Shown here piece by piece: positions 30,565-40,287 of a stretch of DNA of 51,088 nt (position 1 is the stretch's first letter; every line of letters begins with the position of its first letter). The stretch lies in NCBI GenBank assembly GCA_001942415.1, contig MKJX01000189.1, positions 1 to 51,088 of the forward strand, given 5' to 3'. Position numbers and translations under genes: made by a program. The stretch comes from Pseudonocardia sp. CNS-139. GTDB lineage: Bacteria > Actinomycetota > Actinomycetes > Mycobacteriales > Pseudonocardiaceae. The notes below the pieces were generated by a model. That model did not search any database and was not told the origin of the DNA. It saw nothing but the letters and a program-made list of their open reading frames with translations.

Positions 30565-30611
30565 ATCGGAATTGCGGGATGGGAATGGGTGGGCGCGGGA
30601 TTGAAGAGGCC

Positions 30612-31569
30612 ATGAGCGAAGAGACGATGCGGGCGGCCGTGGTCAACGAGCCCGGCGGCCCCGAGGTCCTGCAGGTGGAGCGGCGGCCCAAGCCGGTGCC
30701 CGGCCCCACCGAGGTGCTGGTCCGGGTGAACGCGGCAGGGCTGAACCCGGTCGACTGGAAGTCCCGGGCGGGCAGCGGCGTGTCCGGGCTGCTCGGGCCC
30801 CGGCCCTGGGTGCTCGGCTGGGACGTCGCGGGCGCGTGGAGGCGGTCGGCTCCGGCGTCACGCGGTTCGTGCCCGGCGACCGCGTGTACGGGATGCCGCA
30901 GTTCCCGTACCAGGCCGGCGGCTACGGCGAGTACATCACGGCCCGCTCGCGGCAGCTCGCTGCGAGCCCGCGGAAGGCGAGCGACATCGAGGCGGGTGCG
31001 ATCCCGCTCGCCGGGCTGACGGCCTGGCAGTCCCTGATCGAGGCGGCCGGGGTGCGGGAGGGGCAGCGGGTGCTGATCCACGCCGCGGCCGGCGGCGTCG
31101 GGCACCTCGCGGTGCAGCTCGCGCGGTGGCGCGGCGCGTACGTCATCGGCACGGCGTCCGCGGGCAAGCACGACCGGCTGCGCGAGCTGGGCGCGACGAG
31201 CCGATCGACTACCGGGAGCGGCCGTTCGAGGAGCAGGTCCGCGACGTCGACGTGGTGATCGACCTGCTGGGCGGCGAGTACACGAGGCGCTCGCTCGGCG
31301 TGCTGCGTCGGGGCGGCACGCTCGTCACCGTGCCGTCCCAGACCGGGCTCCCGCCGGCGGCCGAGCTGGCCGCGCGCGACGTGCGCGGGTTCGCGCCGCT
31401 CGTCGAGCCGGACGGCGCCGGGCTGGAACACCTCGCCCGGCTCGTCGACGACGGTGTGCTGCGGGTGGACGTCGCCGAGACCGCGCCGCTGGAGCGGACC
31501 GGCGACCTGCACCGGATCGGCGAGACCGGCCGGACCTCCGGGAAGCTGGTGGTGGACCTGACGAGGTAG
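30612..31569 (+). CDS. zinc-less quinone oxidoreductase/alcohol dehydrogenase (two frameshifts)
   Basis: A medium-chain dehydrogenase/reductase of about 319 residues in the quinone oxidoreductase group: the GroES-like part (VNAAGLNPVDWKSRAG) lacks zinc ligands, and the Rossmann loop is AAAGGVGHLAVQLA. Single bases are missing near 30833 (expected VEAVGSGVTRFVPGD) and near 31197 (expected LGADEPIDYRERPFEEQ). GAAGAGG precedes ATG 30612. It is divergent to LysR and probably regulated by it, perhaps in a response to reactive electrophiles or quinones. Confidence 0.84.
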
Positions 31570-32102
31570 CTAGGCGCGCTCGTCGCGCAGGCGCAGCAGG
31601 AGGTAGGCCGCGAGGGTCGGGGAGTCGGTGATCTCCCCGGCCCCGATCATCTTCTCCAGCTCCGCGGTCGTGAACCACGCGGCGCGCATGTCCTGCTCGC
31701 TGGCCTCGCGCTGCGGCGGGCCCTCGGTCAGCTCGGTGGCGAGCCAGACCGTGCCGCGCTGGCTGGACGTGCCCGGCGCGAGGTGCAGCTGCCCGATCGG
31801 CTCCAGCCGCCCGGCCACCAGCCGGTCTCCTCGCGCAGCTCACGCGCGGCCAGCTCGGCCGGGTCGGCCTCCGCCCGGTCCGGCGCGGTGCCGGCCGGGA
31901 ACTCCCACTCCCGCTGCCCGACCGGGTAGCGGAACTGCTCCACCAGGTGCAGCCGGTCCCCGTCCCGGGGGATGACCAGGGCGAACGACGGCTTGTCGAC
32001 CACACCGTAGATCCCCTCGGTGCCGTCGGCACGCCGGACGTTGTCCTCCCGGACGGACATCCAGGCGTTCGCGTAGACCTCGCGGCTGCTGATCCTCTCC
32101 AC
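31570..32102 (-). CDS. Nudix hydrolase (one frameshift)
   Basis: About 177 residues, resembling the ADP-ribose/sugar-nucleotide pyrophosphatases (VREDNVRRADGTEGIYGVVD). The Nudix box is partly visible as ARELREETGW, with metal-binding Glu residues. One G is missing near 31820, after which VAGRLEPIGQLHLAPG continues. GTG 32102 is chosen because family members begin at MERISSREVY; the frame extends to GTG 32135. CACGCT lies six bases upstream of 32102. It is divergent to the WYL regulator, and its stop abuts the oxidoreductase stop. Confidence 0.85.
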
Positions 32103-32110
32103 CGGCACAG

Positions 32111-32136
32111 CGTGCCGGGCCGCCCGATCGGGCACG
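32111..32136. promoter_or_regulatory. nested palindromes in the Nudix/WYL divergent promoter
   Basis: CGTGCC (32111-32116) and GGCACG (32131-32136) form an outer inverted repeat. Inside lies the perfect palindrome GCCCGATCGGGC (32122-32133). The gap between the two divergent starts is only about 42 bases, and the outer arms overlap the putative -10 boxes of both genes, so one bound regulator could control both. Confidence 0.45.
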
Positions 32137-32144
32137 ATCGCGGG

Positions 32145-33170
32145 GTGCGCGCGTCACGGCTGGTCACCTTGCTGTTCACGCTCCAGCGCCGGCGCGGGGC
32201 GACGGCGGCGGAGCTGGCCCGCGAGCTGGAGGTCTCCGAGCGCACCGTCTACCGGGACGTCGCCGCGCTGTCCGCGGCCGGCGTCCCGCTGTGGACCGAG
32301 CCGGGCCGTGGCGGCGGCATCCGGCTCGTCGACAACTGGCGCACCCGGCTCGACGGGCTCACCGCGCAGGAGGCGGCCGCGATCTTCGCCGTCGGTGCCC
32401 CGCAGGTGCTCGCCGAGCTGGGGATGAGCGCGGCGCTGGCGGGCGCGCAGGCCAAGCTGCTCGCGACGCTCCCGGCCGAGCTGCGCGACCACGCCCGCAC
32501 GGTGGCCGAGCGGTTCCACCTCGACGCGCCCGGCTGGTTCCACACGCCGCAGCAGGTCACGCACCTGGCCGCCGTCGCCGAGGCGGTGTGGGAGCAGCGG
32601 ACGCTGCGGGTCACCTACCGCCGCCGCACCGACACCGGGGGACGGCAGCCGGCGGAGCCGGCGGGGTGGGTGGATCAGGTGGAGCGCACGATCGAGCCGC
32701 TCGGGCTCGTCCTCAAGGCCGGCACCTGGTACGTCGCCGCCCGCGGCCGCGACACCGTCCTGACCTACCGCGTCGACCGCATCACCCGCGCGGAGCCGAC
32801 CGGCGACGCGTTCGACCGCCCGGCCGGCTTCGACCTGGCCGAGTGGTGGGCGGGCGCCGCCGGTCGCTTCGAGGCGAAGATGCTGCGCACGAGCGTCCGG
32901 CTGCGGCTCGGGCCGCGCGGGCTGCGGATGCTCCCGCGCGTGGCCGATCCCGACGCCGGGCTGCGCGCCGTCGCCCACGCCGGCCCGCCGGACGCGGAGG
33001 GCTGGCGTGCGGTCGAGCTGGACGTCGAGGACGTCACGGTCGCGGCCGGGCAGCTCACCGCGCTCGCGGGTGAGGTCGAGGCGCTCGACCCGCCCGAGCT
33101 GCGCGCGGCGCTGGCGGCCAACGGGGCCGCGCTCGCCGCGCGCAACGCGCCGCCCCCGGACGGCGGGTAG
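32145..33170 (+). CDS. WYL-domain transcriptional regulator (YafY type)
   Basis: A 341-residue protein with an N-terminal DeoR-like winged helix (ATAAELARELEVSERTVYRDV) and a WYL domain near residues 145-230 (GLVLKAGTWYVAARGRD, TYRVDRI) followed by the WCX-like C-terminus. WYL regulators sense small ligands or nucleic acids. GTG 32145 fits the family start; CACGAT lies six bases upstream with no Shine-Dalgarno. The gene is intact. Targets probably include itself and the divergent Nudix gene. Confidence 0.85.
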   Translation: MRASRLVTLLFTLQRRRGATAAELARELEVSERTVYRDVAALSAAGVPLWTEPGRGGGIRLVDNWRTRLDGLTAQEAAAIFAVGAPQVLAELGMSAALAGAQAKLLATLPAELRDHARTVAERFHLDAPGWFHTPQQVTHLAAVAEAVWEQRTLRVTYRRRTDTGGRQPAEPAGWVDQVERTIEPLGLVLKAGTWYVAARGRDTVLTYRVDRITRAEPTGDAFDRPAGFDLAEWWAGAAGRFEAKMLRTSVRLRLGPRGLRMLPRVADPDAGLRAVAHAGPPDAEGWRAVELDVEDVTVAAGQLTALAGEVEALDPPELRAALAANGAALAARNAPPPDGG

Positions 33171-33197
33171 CTCGCCGCCGCCCTTACGCTCGGGCCG

Positions 33198-33857
33198 GTG
33201 CGTCTCGTCATCGCCCGCTGCCAGGTGGACTACGTCGGCCGGCTCACCGCGCACCTCCCGATGGCTCCCCGGCTGCTGCTGGTGAAGGCCGACGGGTCGG
33301 TGAGCATCCACGCCGACGACCGCGCGTACAAGCCGCTCAACTGGATGAGCCCGCCGTGCTGGCTGGAGGAGCAGCCGGGCGTGTGGACCGTCCGCAACAA
33401 GGCCGACGAGTCGCTCGTCATCACGATCGACGAGGTGCTGCACGACTCCAGCCACGAGCTGGGCGTCGACCCGGGGCTTGTCAAGGACGGCGTCGAGGCG
33501 CACCTGCAGGAGCTGCTGGCCGCCCACCCGGCGGTGCTCGGCGACGGGTACACGCTGGTCCGGCGCGAGTACATGACCGCGATCGGGCCCGTCGACCTGC
33601 TGTGCCGCGACGCGAGCGGCGGGTCGGTCGCCGTCGAGATCAAGCGGCGCGGCGAGATCGACGGCGTCGAGCAGCTCACCCGGTACCTGGAGCTCATGAA
33701 CCGCGACCCGCTGCTCGCGCCCGTCTCCGGCGTGTTCGCGGCGCAGCAGATCAAACCGCAGGCGCGCACGCTGGCCGAGGACCGCGGCATCCGTTGCGTC
33801 GCGGTGGACTACGACGCGCTGCGCGGCGCCGAGAACGACGACCTGCGCCTCTTCTAG
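33198..33857 (+). CDS. nucS: mismatch-specific endonuclease NucS/EndoMS
   Basis: A 219-residue nuclease that cuts mismatched DNA and provides non-canonical mismatch repair in actinobacteria lacking MutS/MutL. The N-terminal DNA-binding part ([20 protein letters not shown]) and the RecB-like active site ([24 protein letters not shown]) are all present. GTG 33198 has TACGCT seven bases upstream and no Shine-Dalgarno. The gene is intact, and it occupies the same neighbourhood as in mycobacteria and Streptomyces. Confidence 0.95.
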   Translation: MRLVIARCQVDYVGRLTAHLPMAPRLLLVKADGSVSIHADDRAYKPLNWMSPPCWLEEQPGVWTVRNKADESLVITIDEVLHDSSHELGVDPGLVKDGVEAHLQELLAAHPAVLGDGYTLVRREYMTAIGPVDLLCRDASGGSVAVEIKRRGEIDGVEQLTRYLELMNRDPLLAPVSGVFAAQQIKPQARTLAEDRGIRCVAVDYDALRGAENDDLRLF

Positions 33858-33920
33858 CGGCGGCCCGGACGGGCCGCGATCGGCCTGCGGGGGACGGGCC
33901 CACGCCCATACGCTGGCGGC

Positions 33921-35410
33921 ATGACCGCCACCGAGCTGCCCGCCGTCGACGGGGTTCCGGCCACGTTCGAGTCGCTCGACCCGCGCACCGGCGACGTCGT
34001 CGGGACGCACCCGGTGCACGACCGGGCGGCGGTCGAGGCGGCCGTCGCGCGGGCCCGCCCGGCCGCCGAGTGGTGGGACGGGCTCGGCTTCGCCGGCCGC
34101 CGGAAGCTGCTCGGCGAGTGGCGCGTCGTGCTCGCGCGCAAGATCGACGACCTCGCGCCGCTCGTCGTCGAGGAGACCGGCAAGCCGCTCGACGACGCCC
34201 GGCTGGAGCTGGTGCTCGCCGTCGACCACCTCGCGTGGGCGGCCAGGCACGCCGAGAAGGTGCTCGGCCGCCGGCGGGTGCCGCCCGGGCTCCTCATGCG
34301 CACCCAGGCCGCGAGCCTGGCCTACCGGCCCGTCGGCGTCGTCGGCGTGATCGGGCCGTGGAACTACCCGGTGTTCACGCCCATGGGCTCCATCGCCTAC
34401 GCCCTCGCCGCCGGCAACGCGGTCGTCTTCAAACCCAGCGAGCTGACGCCCGGCGTCGGCGTCGCGCTGGCCGACTCGCTCGCCGAGATCGTCGACGGGC
34501 GGCCGGTGCTGCAGGTCGTCACGGGGTTCGGGGAGACCGGCGCGGCGCTCTGCCGGGCCGGGGTCGGGAAGATCGCGTTCACCGGCTCGACCGCCACCGC
34601 CAAGCGCGTGATGGCCGCCTGCGCCGAGTCGCTCACCCCCGTGCTCGTCGAGTGCGGCGGCAAGGACGCGCTGGTCGTCGACGTCGACGCCGACCTCGAC
34701 GCCGCCGCGGACGCGCCGTCTGGGGCGGGATGACCAACGCCGGCCAGACCTGCATCGGCGTCGAGCGCGTGTACGTGCCCGACGCGGTGGCCGACGACCT
34801 CGTCGCCAAGGTCGTCGCGCGGGCGCGCGGCCTGCGGGCGGGCTCCGGCGGCGACTTCGGCCCGATGACGATGCCCGCGCAGGCCGCCGTCGTGCGGGCG
34901 CACGTGGAGGACGCGCTCGCGCGGGGCGGCCGGGCCGTCGTGGGCGGCGCCGAGTCCGTGCAGGAGCCGTTCGTCGAGCCGGTGGTGCTCGTGGACGTCC
35001 CGGAGGACGGCATCGCCGTCACGCAGGAGACGTTCGGGCCGGTGCTCGTCGTCAACCGGGTGCCGGACGTCGACGAAGCCGTGCGCCGCGCGAACGCCAC
35101 CGGCTACGGGCTGGGCGCGAGCGTCTTCTCCCGGGCCCGCGGCGAGGAGATCGCGGCGCGGCTGCGGTGCGGCATGGTCGCGGTCAACGGCGTCACCACG
35201 TTCGCCGGCATCCCGAGCCTGCCCTTCGGCGGCGTCGGTGACTCCGGGTTCGGGCGCATCCACGGCGAGGACGGGCTGCGCGAGTTCACCCGGCCGCAGG
35301 CCGTCGCGCGCCAGCGGTTCCCGCTGCCCGTGCCCGTCACGAGCTTCCGGCGCACGTCGCAGACGATGAAGGCGCTGGTCGGCATCGTCCGGCTGCGGCA
35401 CGGGAGGTAA
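33921..35410 (+). CDS. aldehyde dehydrogenase (one frameshift)
   Basis: A 496-residue NAD(P)-dependent aldehyde dehydrogenase. It has the cofactor-binding VIGPWNYPVFTPMG and FTGSTATAKRVM, the general-base Glu in LVECGGKDALVV, and the catalytic Cys in NAGQTCIGVERVY. One base is missing near 34709, between the Glu and the Cys, where DAAVWGGMTNAGQTC is expected. TACGCT lies six bases before the ATG, so the mRNA may be leaderless. Substrate not evident. Confidence 0.9.
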
Positions 35411-35448
35411 CGCTCACAACCCGCGGATCCGGCCGGGGTGCGAGGATC

Positions 35449-35462
35449 TGGGAAGTTTCCCA
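35449..35462. promoter_or_regulatory. palindrome upstream of the 3-hydroxyacyl-CoA dehydrogenase
   Basis: TGGGAA-GT-TTCCCA is an inverted repeat with perfect 6-base arms, 23 bases before the start codon. On the minus strand the extended site reads CTTGGGAAACTTCCCAG. A related CTTGGGATACCAAG lies in the ccr leader (40155-40168), so both may be read by the same regulator. Confidence 0.4.
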
Positions 35463-35485
35463 AGCGGCTGGGTGGAGGTTGCAGC

Positions 35486-37267
35486 GTGGCACGCGAGTTC
35501 CGGACCGTGGGTGTGGTGGGGCTGGGCACGATGGGCGCGGGCATCGTCGAGGTGTTCGCCCGCAACGGACTGCAGGTGATCGCGGCCGAGGTCGACGCAG
35601 CGGCCGTGCAGCGGGGGCAGGAGCACCTGCGCACGTCCACCGACCGGGCGATCGCCCGCGGCAAGCTCACCCAGGAGGGCGCCGACGAGCTGCTCGGCCG
35701 CATCACGACGACCATCTCCCTCGCCGACATGGCCGGTGCCGACCTCGTGGTCGAGGCGGTGCCGGAGAGCCTCGCCCTCAAGGCCGACGTGCTCGGCGCG
35801 CTCGACCGGGTCTGCCGGCCCGACGTGATCCTCGCGTCCAACACGTCGTCGCTCTCGGTCACCGAGCTGGCGGTGCGCACCGGGCGTCCCGGCCGGGTGG
35901 TCGGGATGCACTTCTTCAACCCCGCGCCCGTCCAGAAGCTCGTCGAGGTCGTCCGCACCGTTGTCACCGAGCCCGACGTGATCGACGACGTCAAGGGCTT
36001 CGCCGCCGCGCTCGGGAAGGTCCCGGTCGTCATCGGCGACCGCGCCGGCTTCATCGCCAACGCCCTGCTCTTCGGCTACCTCAACCACGCCGCGCGCATG
36101 TACGAGTCGCGCTACGCCACGCGCGAGGACCTGGACGCCGCCATGCGCTACGGCTGCGGCTACCCGATGGGCCCGCTCGCGCTGCTCGACCTCATCGGCC
36201 TCGACACGTCCTACGAGATCCTCGACACGATGTACAAGCAGTCGCGCAACCTCATGCACGCGCCCGCCCCCGTGCTCAAGCAGATGATCACCGCGGGGCT
36301 GCTGGGCCGGAAGAGCGGCCGCGGCTTCTACACCTACGCCAAGCCGCACAGCTCCGAGGTCGTCGCGGACCCGCTCACCCCGTCCGTCCGCGTGCCCGCC
36401 GACGTCGTCGTCCGCGACGTGCAGCGGGTCGGCGTCGTCGGCACCGGCACGATGGCGTCCGGGATCGCCGAGTGTTCGCGGGCGCCGGGTTCGACGTCGT
36501 CCTGCGCGGGCGCAGCCGGTCCTCGCTGGACGGCGCGCTGGCCGCCGTCCGCCGGTCGCTGGACAAGGCGGTCGTGCGCGGCAAGCTCGACGAGCAGGCG
36601 CGCGCCGCCGCCCTCGCCCGCATCACCGGGACCGTGCGGCTGGAGGACCTCGGTGACGCCGACCTGGTCGTCGAGGCCGTCGCCGAGGACCTGGACGCGA
36701 AGCGGGCCGTCTTCGCCGCGCTCGACGAGGTCTGCAACCCGGCGCGGTGCTCGCCACCACCACGTCGTCGCTGCCCGTCGTCGAGTGCTCGGCCGCCACC
36801 TCACGGGCGGCGGACGTGCTCGGGCTGCACTTCTTCAACCCGGCGCCGGTGATGAAGCTCGTCGAGGTCGTCTCGACGATCACCACCGCGCCGGACGTCA
36901 CCGCGACCGGGCTCGCCCTCTGCGAGCGGCTGGGCAAGGTGCCCGTCGCCTGCGGCGACGCGCCGGATTCATCGTCAACGCGCTGCTCTTCCCGTACCTC
37001 AACGACGCCGTCCGGATGCTGGAGGCGCACTACGCCACCGCCGACGACATCGACGCCGCCATGAAGACCGGCTGCGCGCTCCCGATGGGCCCGTTCGAGC
37101 TGCTCGACGTGGTCGGCCTCGACGTCTCGCTCGCGATCGTGCGCTCGCTCTATCTGGAGCTGCGGCTCTCCGGCCTCGCGCCGGCCCCGCTGCTGGAGCA
37201 CCTCGTGACCGCCGGGCGACTCGGGCGCAAGACCGGGCACGGGTTCCGGGACTACGCGGCCCGCTGA
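35486..37267 (+). CDS. tandem-duplicated 3-hydroxyacyl-CoA (3-hydroxybutyryl-CoA) dehydrogenase (three frameshifts)
   Basis: About 594 residues made of two complete dehydrogenase units. Unit 1 (about 1-290) has GLGTMGAGIV and MHFFNPAPVQKLVE; unit 2 (about 313-594) has GTGTMASGIAE and LHFFNPAPVMKLVE. Each also has a C-terminal dimerisation part (YPMGPLALLDLIGLDT; LPMGPFELLDVVGLDV). All three breaks are in unit 2: near 36471 (expected AEVFAGAGFDVVLRG), 36741 (expected NPGAVLATTTSSLP) and 36960 (expected GDRAGFIVNALLF). GGAGG precedes GTG 35486. It would reduce acetoacetyl-CoA to 3-hydroxybutyryl-CoA or oxidise fatty-acid intermediates. Two-unit forms occur in other actinobacteria. Confidence 0.87.
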   Translation: MAREFRTVGVVGLGTMGAGIVEVFARNGLQVIAAEVDAAAVQRGQEHLRTSTDRAIARGKLTQEGADELLGRITTTISLADMAGADLVVEAVPESLALKADVLGALDRVCRPDVILASNTSSLSVTELAVRTGRPGRVVGMHFFNPAPVQKLVEVVRTVVTEPDVIDDVKGFAAALGKVPVVIGDRAGFIANALLFGYLNHAARMYESRYATREDLDAAMRYGCGYPMGPLALLDLIGLDTSYEILDTMYKQSRNLMHAPAPVLKQMITAGLLGRKSGRGFYTYAKPHSSEVVADPLTPSVRVPADVVVRDVQRVGVVGTGTMASGIAECSRAPGSTSSCAGAAGPRWTARWPPSAGRWTRRSCAASSTSRRAPPPSPASPGPCGWRTSVTPTWSSRPSPRTWTRSGPSSPRSTRSATRRGARHHHVVAARRRVLGRHLTGGGRARAALLQPGAGDEARRGRLDDHHRAGRHRDRARPLRAAGQGARRLRRRAGFIVNALLFPYLNDAVRMLEAHYATADDIDAAMKTGCALPMGPFELLDVVGLDVSLAIVRSLYLELRLSGLAPAPLLEHLVTAGRLGRKTGHGFRDYAAR

Positions 37268-37281
37268 CGCGTTCCTCCTAC

Positions 37282-37569
37282 GTGCCCCGCTCCAACCGGC
37301 CCCGGCGGCCGGACCACGTGCCGCTGCGGTCGGCCGCGCTCACCCGCCGGGAGATCGGGCCGGACGGCGACTGGGTCGTGCGCAGCGTGCCCGGCTCGTC
37401 CTCCGCGAAGGACTACCGGTGTCCGGGCTGCGACCAGCTCATCCCGGCCGGCACCGGGCACCTGGTGACCTGGCCGGCCGACGAGTTCGGCTCCGTGGCC
37501 GACCGCCGGCACTGGCACGTGGCGTGCTGGGAGGCGCGCGGGCGGCGCCGGCCGGGCGGGCGGCGTTAG
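37282..37569 (+). CDS. small zinc-ribbon-like actinobacterial protein
   Basis: A 95-residue protein. The centre has CPGCDQLIPAGTGHLVTWP followed by DRRHWHVACWE; Cys, Cys, His and Cys are spaced as in a small zinc-binding fold. The termini are Arg-rich. Similar proteins, often labelled ATP/GTP-binding without evidence, are widespread in actinobacteria. It begins 14 bases after the dehydrogenase stop. The opposite-strand frame of the coiled-coil gene stays open across it but shows antisense-like composition there. Confidence 0.75.
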   Translation: MPRSNRPRRPDHVPLRSAALTRREIGPDGDWVVRSVPGSSSAKDYRCPGCDQLIPAGTGHLVTWPADEFGSVADRRHWHVACWEARGRRRPGGRR

Positions 37570-37636
37570 CAGCCCGGCCCTGTCCGGCTGATCGGTGCGG
37601 GCCGCAGCGGTGGGCGGGTGCCCGCTCGTGCGGTGG

Positions 37637-38691
37637 TCAGTCGCCGGCGCCGCGCGGGCGCGGGGCCGCGGGGTGGGCCGGCGCAGCGCCGGGTCGGCGC
37701 CGTTGTGGTGGGCGGCACCGTCCGGTTCCTGGGCGCCGAGGGCGTCCTGCGTGTCGAGGGCGCCGTCCCGGGTGGCCGGGGGCGGGACCACGGTGATGTC
37801 GCCGAGCGTGCCGATGGTCTCGTCGAGCACGGAACGCGTCACGACCAGCTGCTCGGCGATGTGCTGACGGGCGGCCAGCAGCTCCGCCGTGCGCTGCTCG
37901 GCCGCGGACACGACCTTCTGCGCGTGCGTCTCGGCCTGCGCGACCGTCTCCCGGGCCGCCCTCTCGGCGGCCGTGCGCAGCTCGTCCAGCTCCGCGCGGG
38001 TCGCCTCGCGCTGCGCAGCCAGCTCGGCGAGCGTCTCGGAACGGCGCTGGTCCATGGCGATGGTGAAGTCCTCCTCCACCTCCGTGCGGCGCGCCTCCGA
38101 CGCTGCCCACGACTCGGCCCGCTCCTGCGCGGCTGCGGCGACCAGTGCGGCGTGCTCGCGCTCTGCCGTCTCGCGTTCGGCGGTGAACTTCCGCTCCGCG
38201 GCCTCCCGTTCGGCGGCGAACGTGTCGCGGGACTGGGCGATCTCGGATCGCATCCGCTCCGCCTCGGCCGTGGCCTCGGCCCGGATCCGCTCGGCCTCCT
38301 CCCGTGCGGTCGCCAGCGTCTCGGCGGCCTGCTCGTCGGCCTCCCGGGTGCGCCGGTTGGCCTCCGTTTCGGCCCGCCCGAGCATCTCCGAGACCTCGTC
38401 CTCGGCCAGCCGGAGCATCGTGCGGATGCGCTCGCTGGTGGTCTGAGCGCTCTGCTGAGGGCTCGCGAGCGTGCGCACCTGGGCCCGGAGCTTCTCGGCC
38501 CGCATCCTGGCCTCGTCGAGGTCCCGGGCGAGCTGCACCGCCTGGGCGAGTGCGGCGTCCCGATCGGTGACGAGAATGCTGATCTCGGCGTCCAACCTGC
38601 GCAAATGCGCGTCGACCTGCCCCTGGTCGTAACCCCGGCGCACGACCTCGAAGCCGGCGTCGGCAGGGGATGCAGCAGGTTGTCCGGCCAT
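37637..38691 (-). CDS. FilP/Scy-like coiled-coil protein (3' end uncertain)
   Basis: It begins with the DivIVA-like segment GFEVVRRGYDQGQVDAHLRRL shortened here to its core RRGYDQGQVDAHL, followed by about 250 residues of continuous Ala/Glu/Arg heptads (AAETLATAREEAERIRAEA). Streptomyces FilP, a filament-forming cytoskeletal protein in polar growth, has the same start and also lies beside the epimerase-thiolase-meaB genes, so this is probably its counterpart. The frame stays open to 37252, over the facing 95-aa gene. A stop at 37637 in another frame (…GAGD) would give 351 residues, implying one missing base in the Pro-rich tail. TACGGT lies six bases before ATG 38691. Confidence 0.75.
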
Positions 38692-38794
38692 GCGCTCACC
38701 GTACCGGGCGGGCCCCGAACGGCATCTTCGAGCACGCTCCGTGGTGAACCGCGCCACCCCTGTGAGGCAAGCTCGCGACCGGCCGTCGACCTGC

Positions 38795-40125
38795 TCAGAT
38801 CCCGCGGAACCGGTTGATGGCGTCGAGGTGCTGCGCGCGCTTCTCCGGGTCGCTCACCCCGAGCCTTCGCGCGGCGCCAGTGCGAGAACGCCGACCTTGC
38901 CCTGGTGGGCGTTGCCGTGCACGTCCATGGCCGCCTGTCCGGTCTCCGCCAGCGGGTAGACCTTCGACAGCGTCGGGTGGATCATCCCCTTGTCGATCAG
39001 GCGATTCGCCTCGTACGACTCGCGGTAGTTCGCGAAGTGGGAGCCGATGATCCGCTTGAGGCTCATCCAGAGGTAGCGGTTGTCGTAGGTGTGCTCGTAG
39101 CCCGACGTCGAGGCGCAGGTGACGATCGTGCCGCCCTTGCGGGCCACGTAGACGCTGGCCCCGAACGTCTCGCGACCCGGGTGCTCGAACACGATGTCGG
39201 GGTCGTCGCCGCCCGTCAGCTCGCGGATCCGGGCTCCGAAGCGCTTCCACTCCTTCTGGTCCTGGGTGTGTTGATCGGACCAGAAGCGGTAACCCTCCGC
39301 GCTCCGGTCGATGATCAGCTCGGCGCCCATCGACCGGCATATCTCGGCCTTCGCCGGCGACGACACCACGCACACCGGCACCGCGCCCCCGTTCAGCGCC
39401 ATCTGCGTGGCGTAGGAGCCCAGCCCGCCCGACGCCCCCCAGATCAGCACGGTGTCGCCCTGCTTCATCCCGGCGCCGTGGTGCGAGACGAGCTGACGGT
39501 AGGCCGTGGAGTTGACCAGGCCGGGGCAGGCGGCCTCCTCCCACGTGAGGTGCGCCGGCTTGGGCATCAGCTGGTTGGACTTCACGAGGGCCAGCTCCGC
39601 GAGGCCGCCGAAGTTGGTCTCGAACCCCCAGATGCGCTGCTCCGGGTCGAGCATCGTGTCGTCGTGGCCGTCCGGGCTCTCCAGCTCCACGGACAGGCAG
39701 TGCGCGACGACCTGGTCGCCCGGCTTCCACGCGTTGACGCCCGGCCCCGTGCGCAGGACCACTCCGGCCAGGTCGGAGCCGACCACGTGGTACGGCAGAT
39801 CGTGCCGCTTGGTGAGCGGCGAGACCTTCCCGTAGCGGCGCAGGAACTCGAACGTGGGCAGCGGCTCGAAGATCGAGGTCCAGACCGTGTTGTAGTTGAT
39901 CGCGCTGGCCATCACCGCGACCACCGCCTCGCCCGGGCCCAGCTCCGGGGTGCGGACCTCGTCGACGTGGAGGCTCTTGCGCGGGTCCTTCTCGCGCGAC
40001 GGGATGCCCGCGAACATCTCCACCTCGTCCGCGTGCACCGTGACGCCCCGGTAGTGGTCCGGCAGCGCGAGGCCCGCAAGCGCGTCGTACTGCTCGGCGA
40101 GGATGGCGTCGAGGATTTCCTGCAC
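38795..40125 (-). CDS. ccr: crotonyl-CoA carboxylase/reductase (one frameshift)
   Basis: A 443-residue NADPH-dependent enzyme that reduces crotonyl-CoA and carboxylates it to ethylmalonyl-CoA. Diagnostic sequences include INYNTVWTSIFEP, YHVVGSDLAGVVLRTGPGV, GFETNFGGLAEL, the NADPH loop IWGASGGLGSYATQMA, and FEHPGRETFGASV. One G is missing near 38872; the true C-terminus is REGLGVSDPEKRAQHLDAI to a stop at 38795. GTG 40125 has GGAGG six bases upstream and the family's opening sequence; the frame extends to 40236 but that is leader. With MeaA and the epimerase it forms the core of the ethylmalonyl-CoA pathway. Confidence 0.93.
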
Positions 40126-40154
40126 GGTCGGCCTCCGCTGGCTCGGTCGCGATG

Positions 40155-40168
40155 CTTGGTATCCCAAG
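40155..40168. promoter_or_regulatory. inverted repeat in the ccr leader
   Basis: CTTGG-TATC-CCAAG is a short inverted repeat 30 bases upstream of the ccr start. On the minus strand TACCAT at 40188-40183 could be the -10 box, placing the repeat just downstream of transcription start, a typical repressor position. Confidence 0.35.
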
Positions 40169-40259
40169 ACCCACTGCGCGGTATGGTAATCGCTGTGGCT
40201 GCGCTCGACGCCGTTCGACCGGGTGACCGGGCCCACTGGTCAGAGGGCCGGTTGTCCTG

Positions 40260-40283
40260 CGGGCTGCCGGTGGGGGCAGCCCG
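40260..40283 (-). terminator. hairpin after the epimerase gene
   Basis: CGGGCTGCC (40260-40268) pairs perfectly with GGCAGCCCG (40275-40283) across 6 bases. It lies 4 bases beyond the epimerase stop on the minus strand and ahead of ccr. There is no T-run. It probably separates the epimerase and ccr transcripts or stabilises the 3' end. Confidence 0.45.
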
Positions 40284-40287
40284 GAGG

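Noticed and set aside
37252..37636. C-terminal extension of the FilP-like protein to 37252
   Set aside because: The extension is antisense to the 95-aa zinc-ribbon-like gene and reads like an antisense shadow (Gly/Arg/His/Pro-rich, no heptads).
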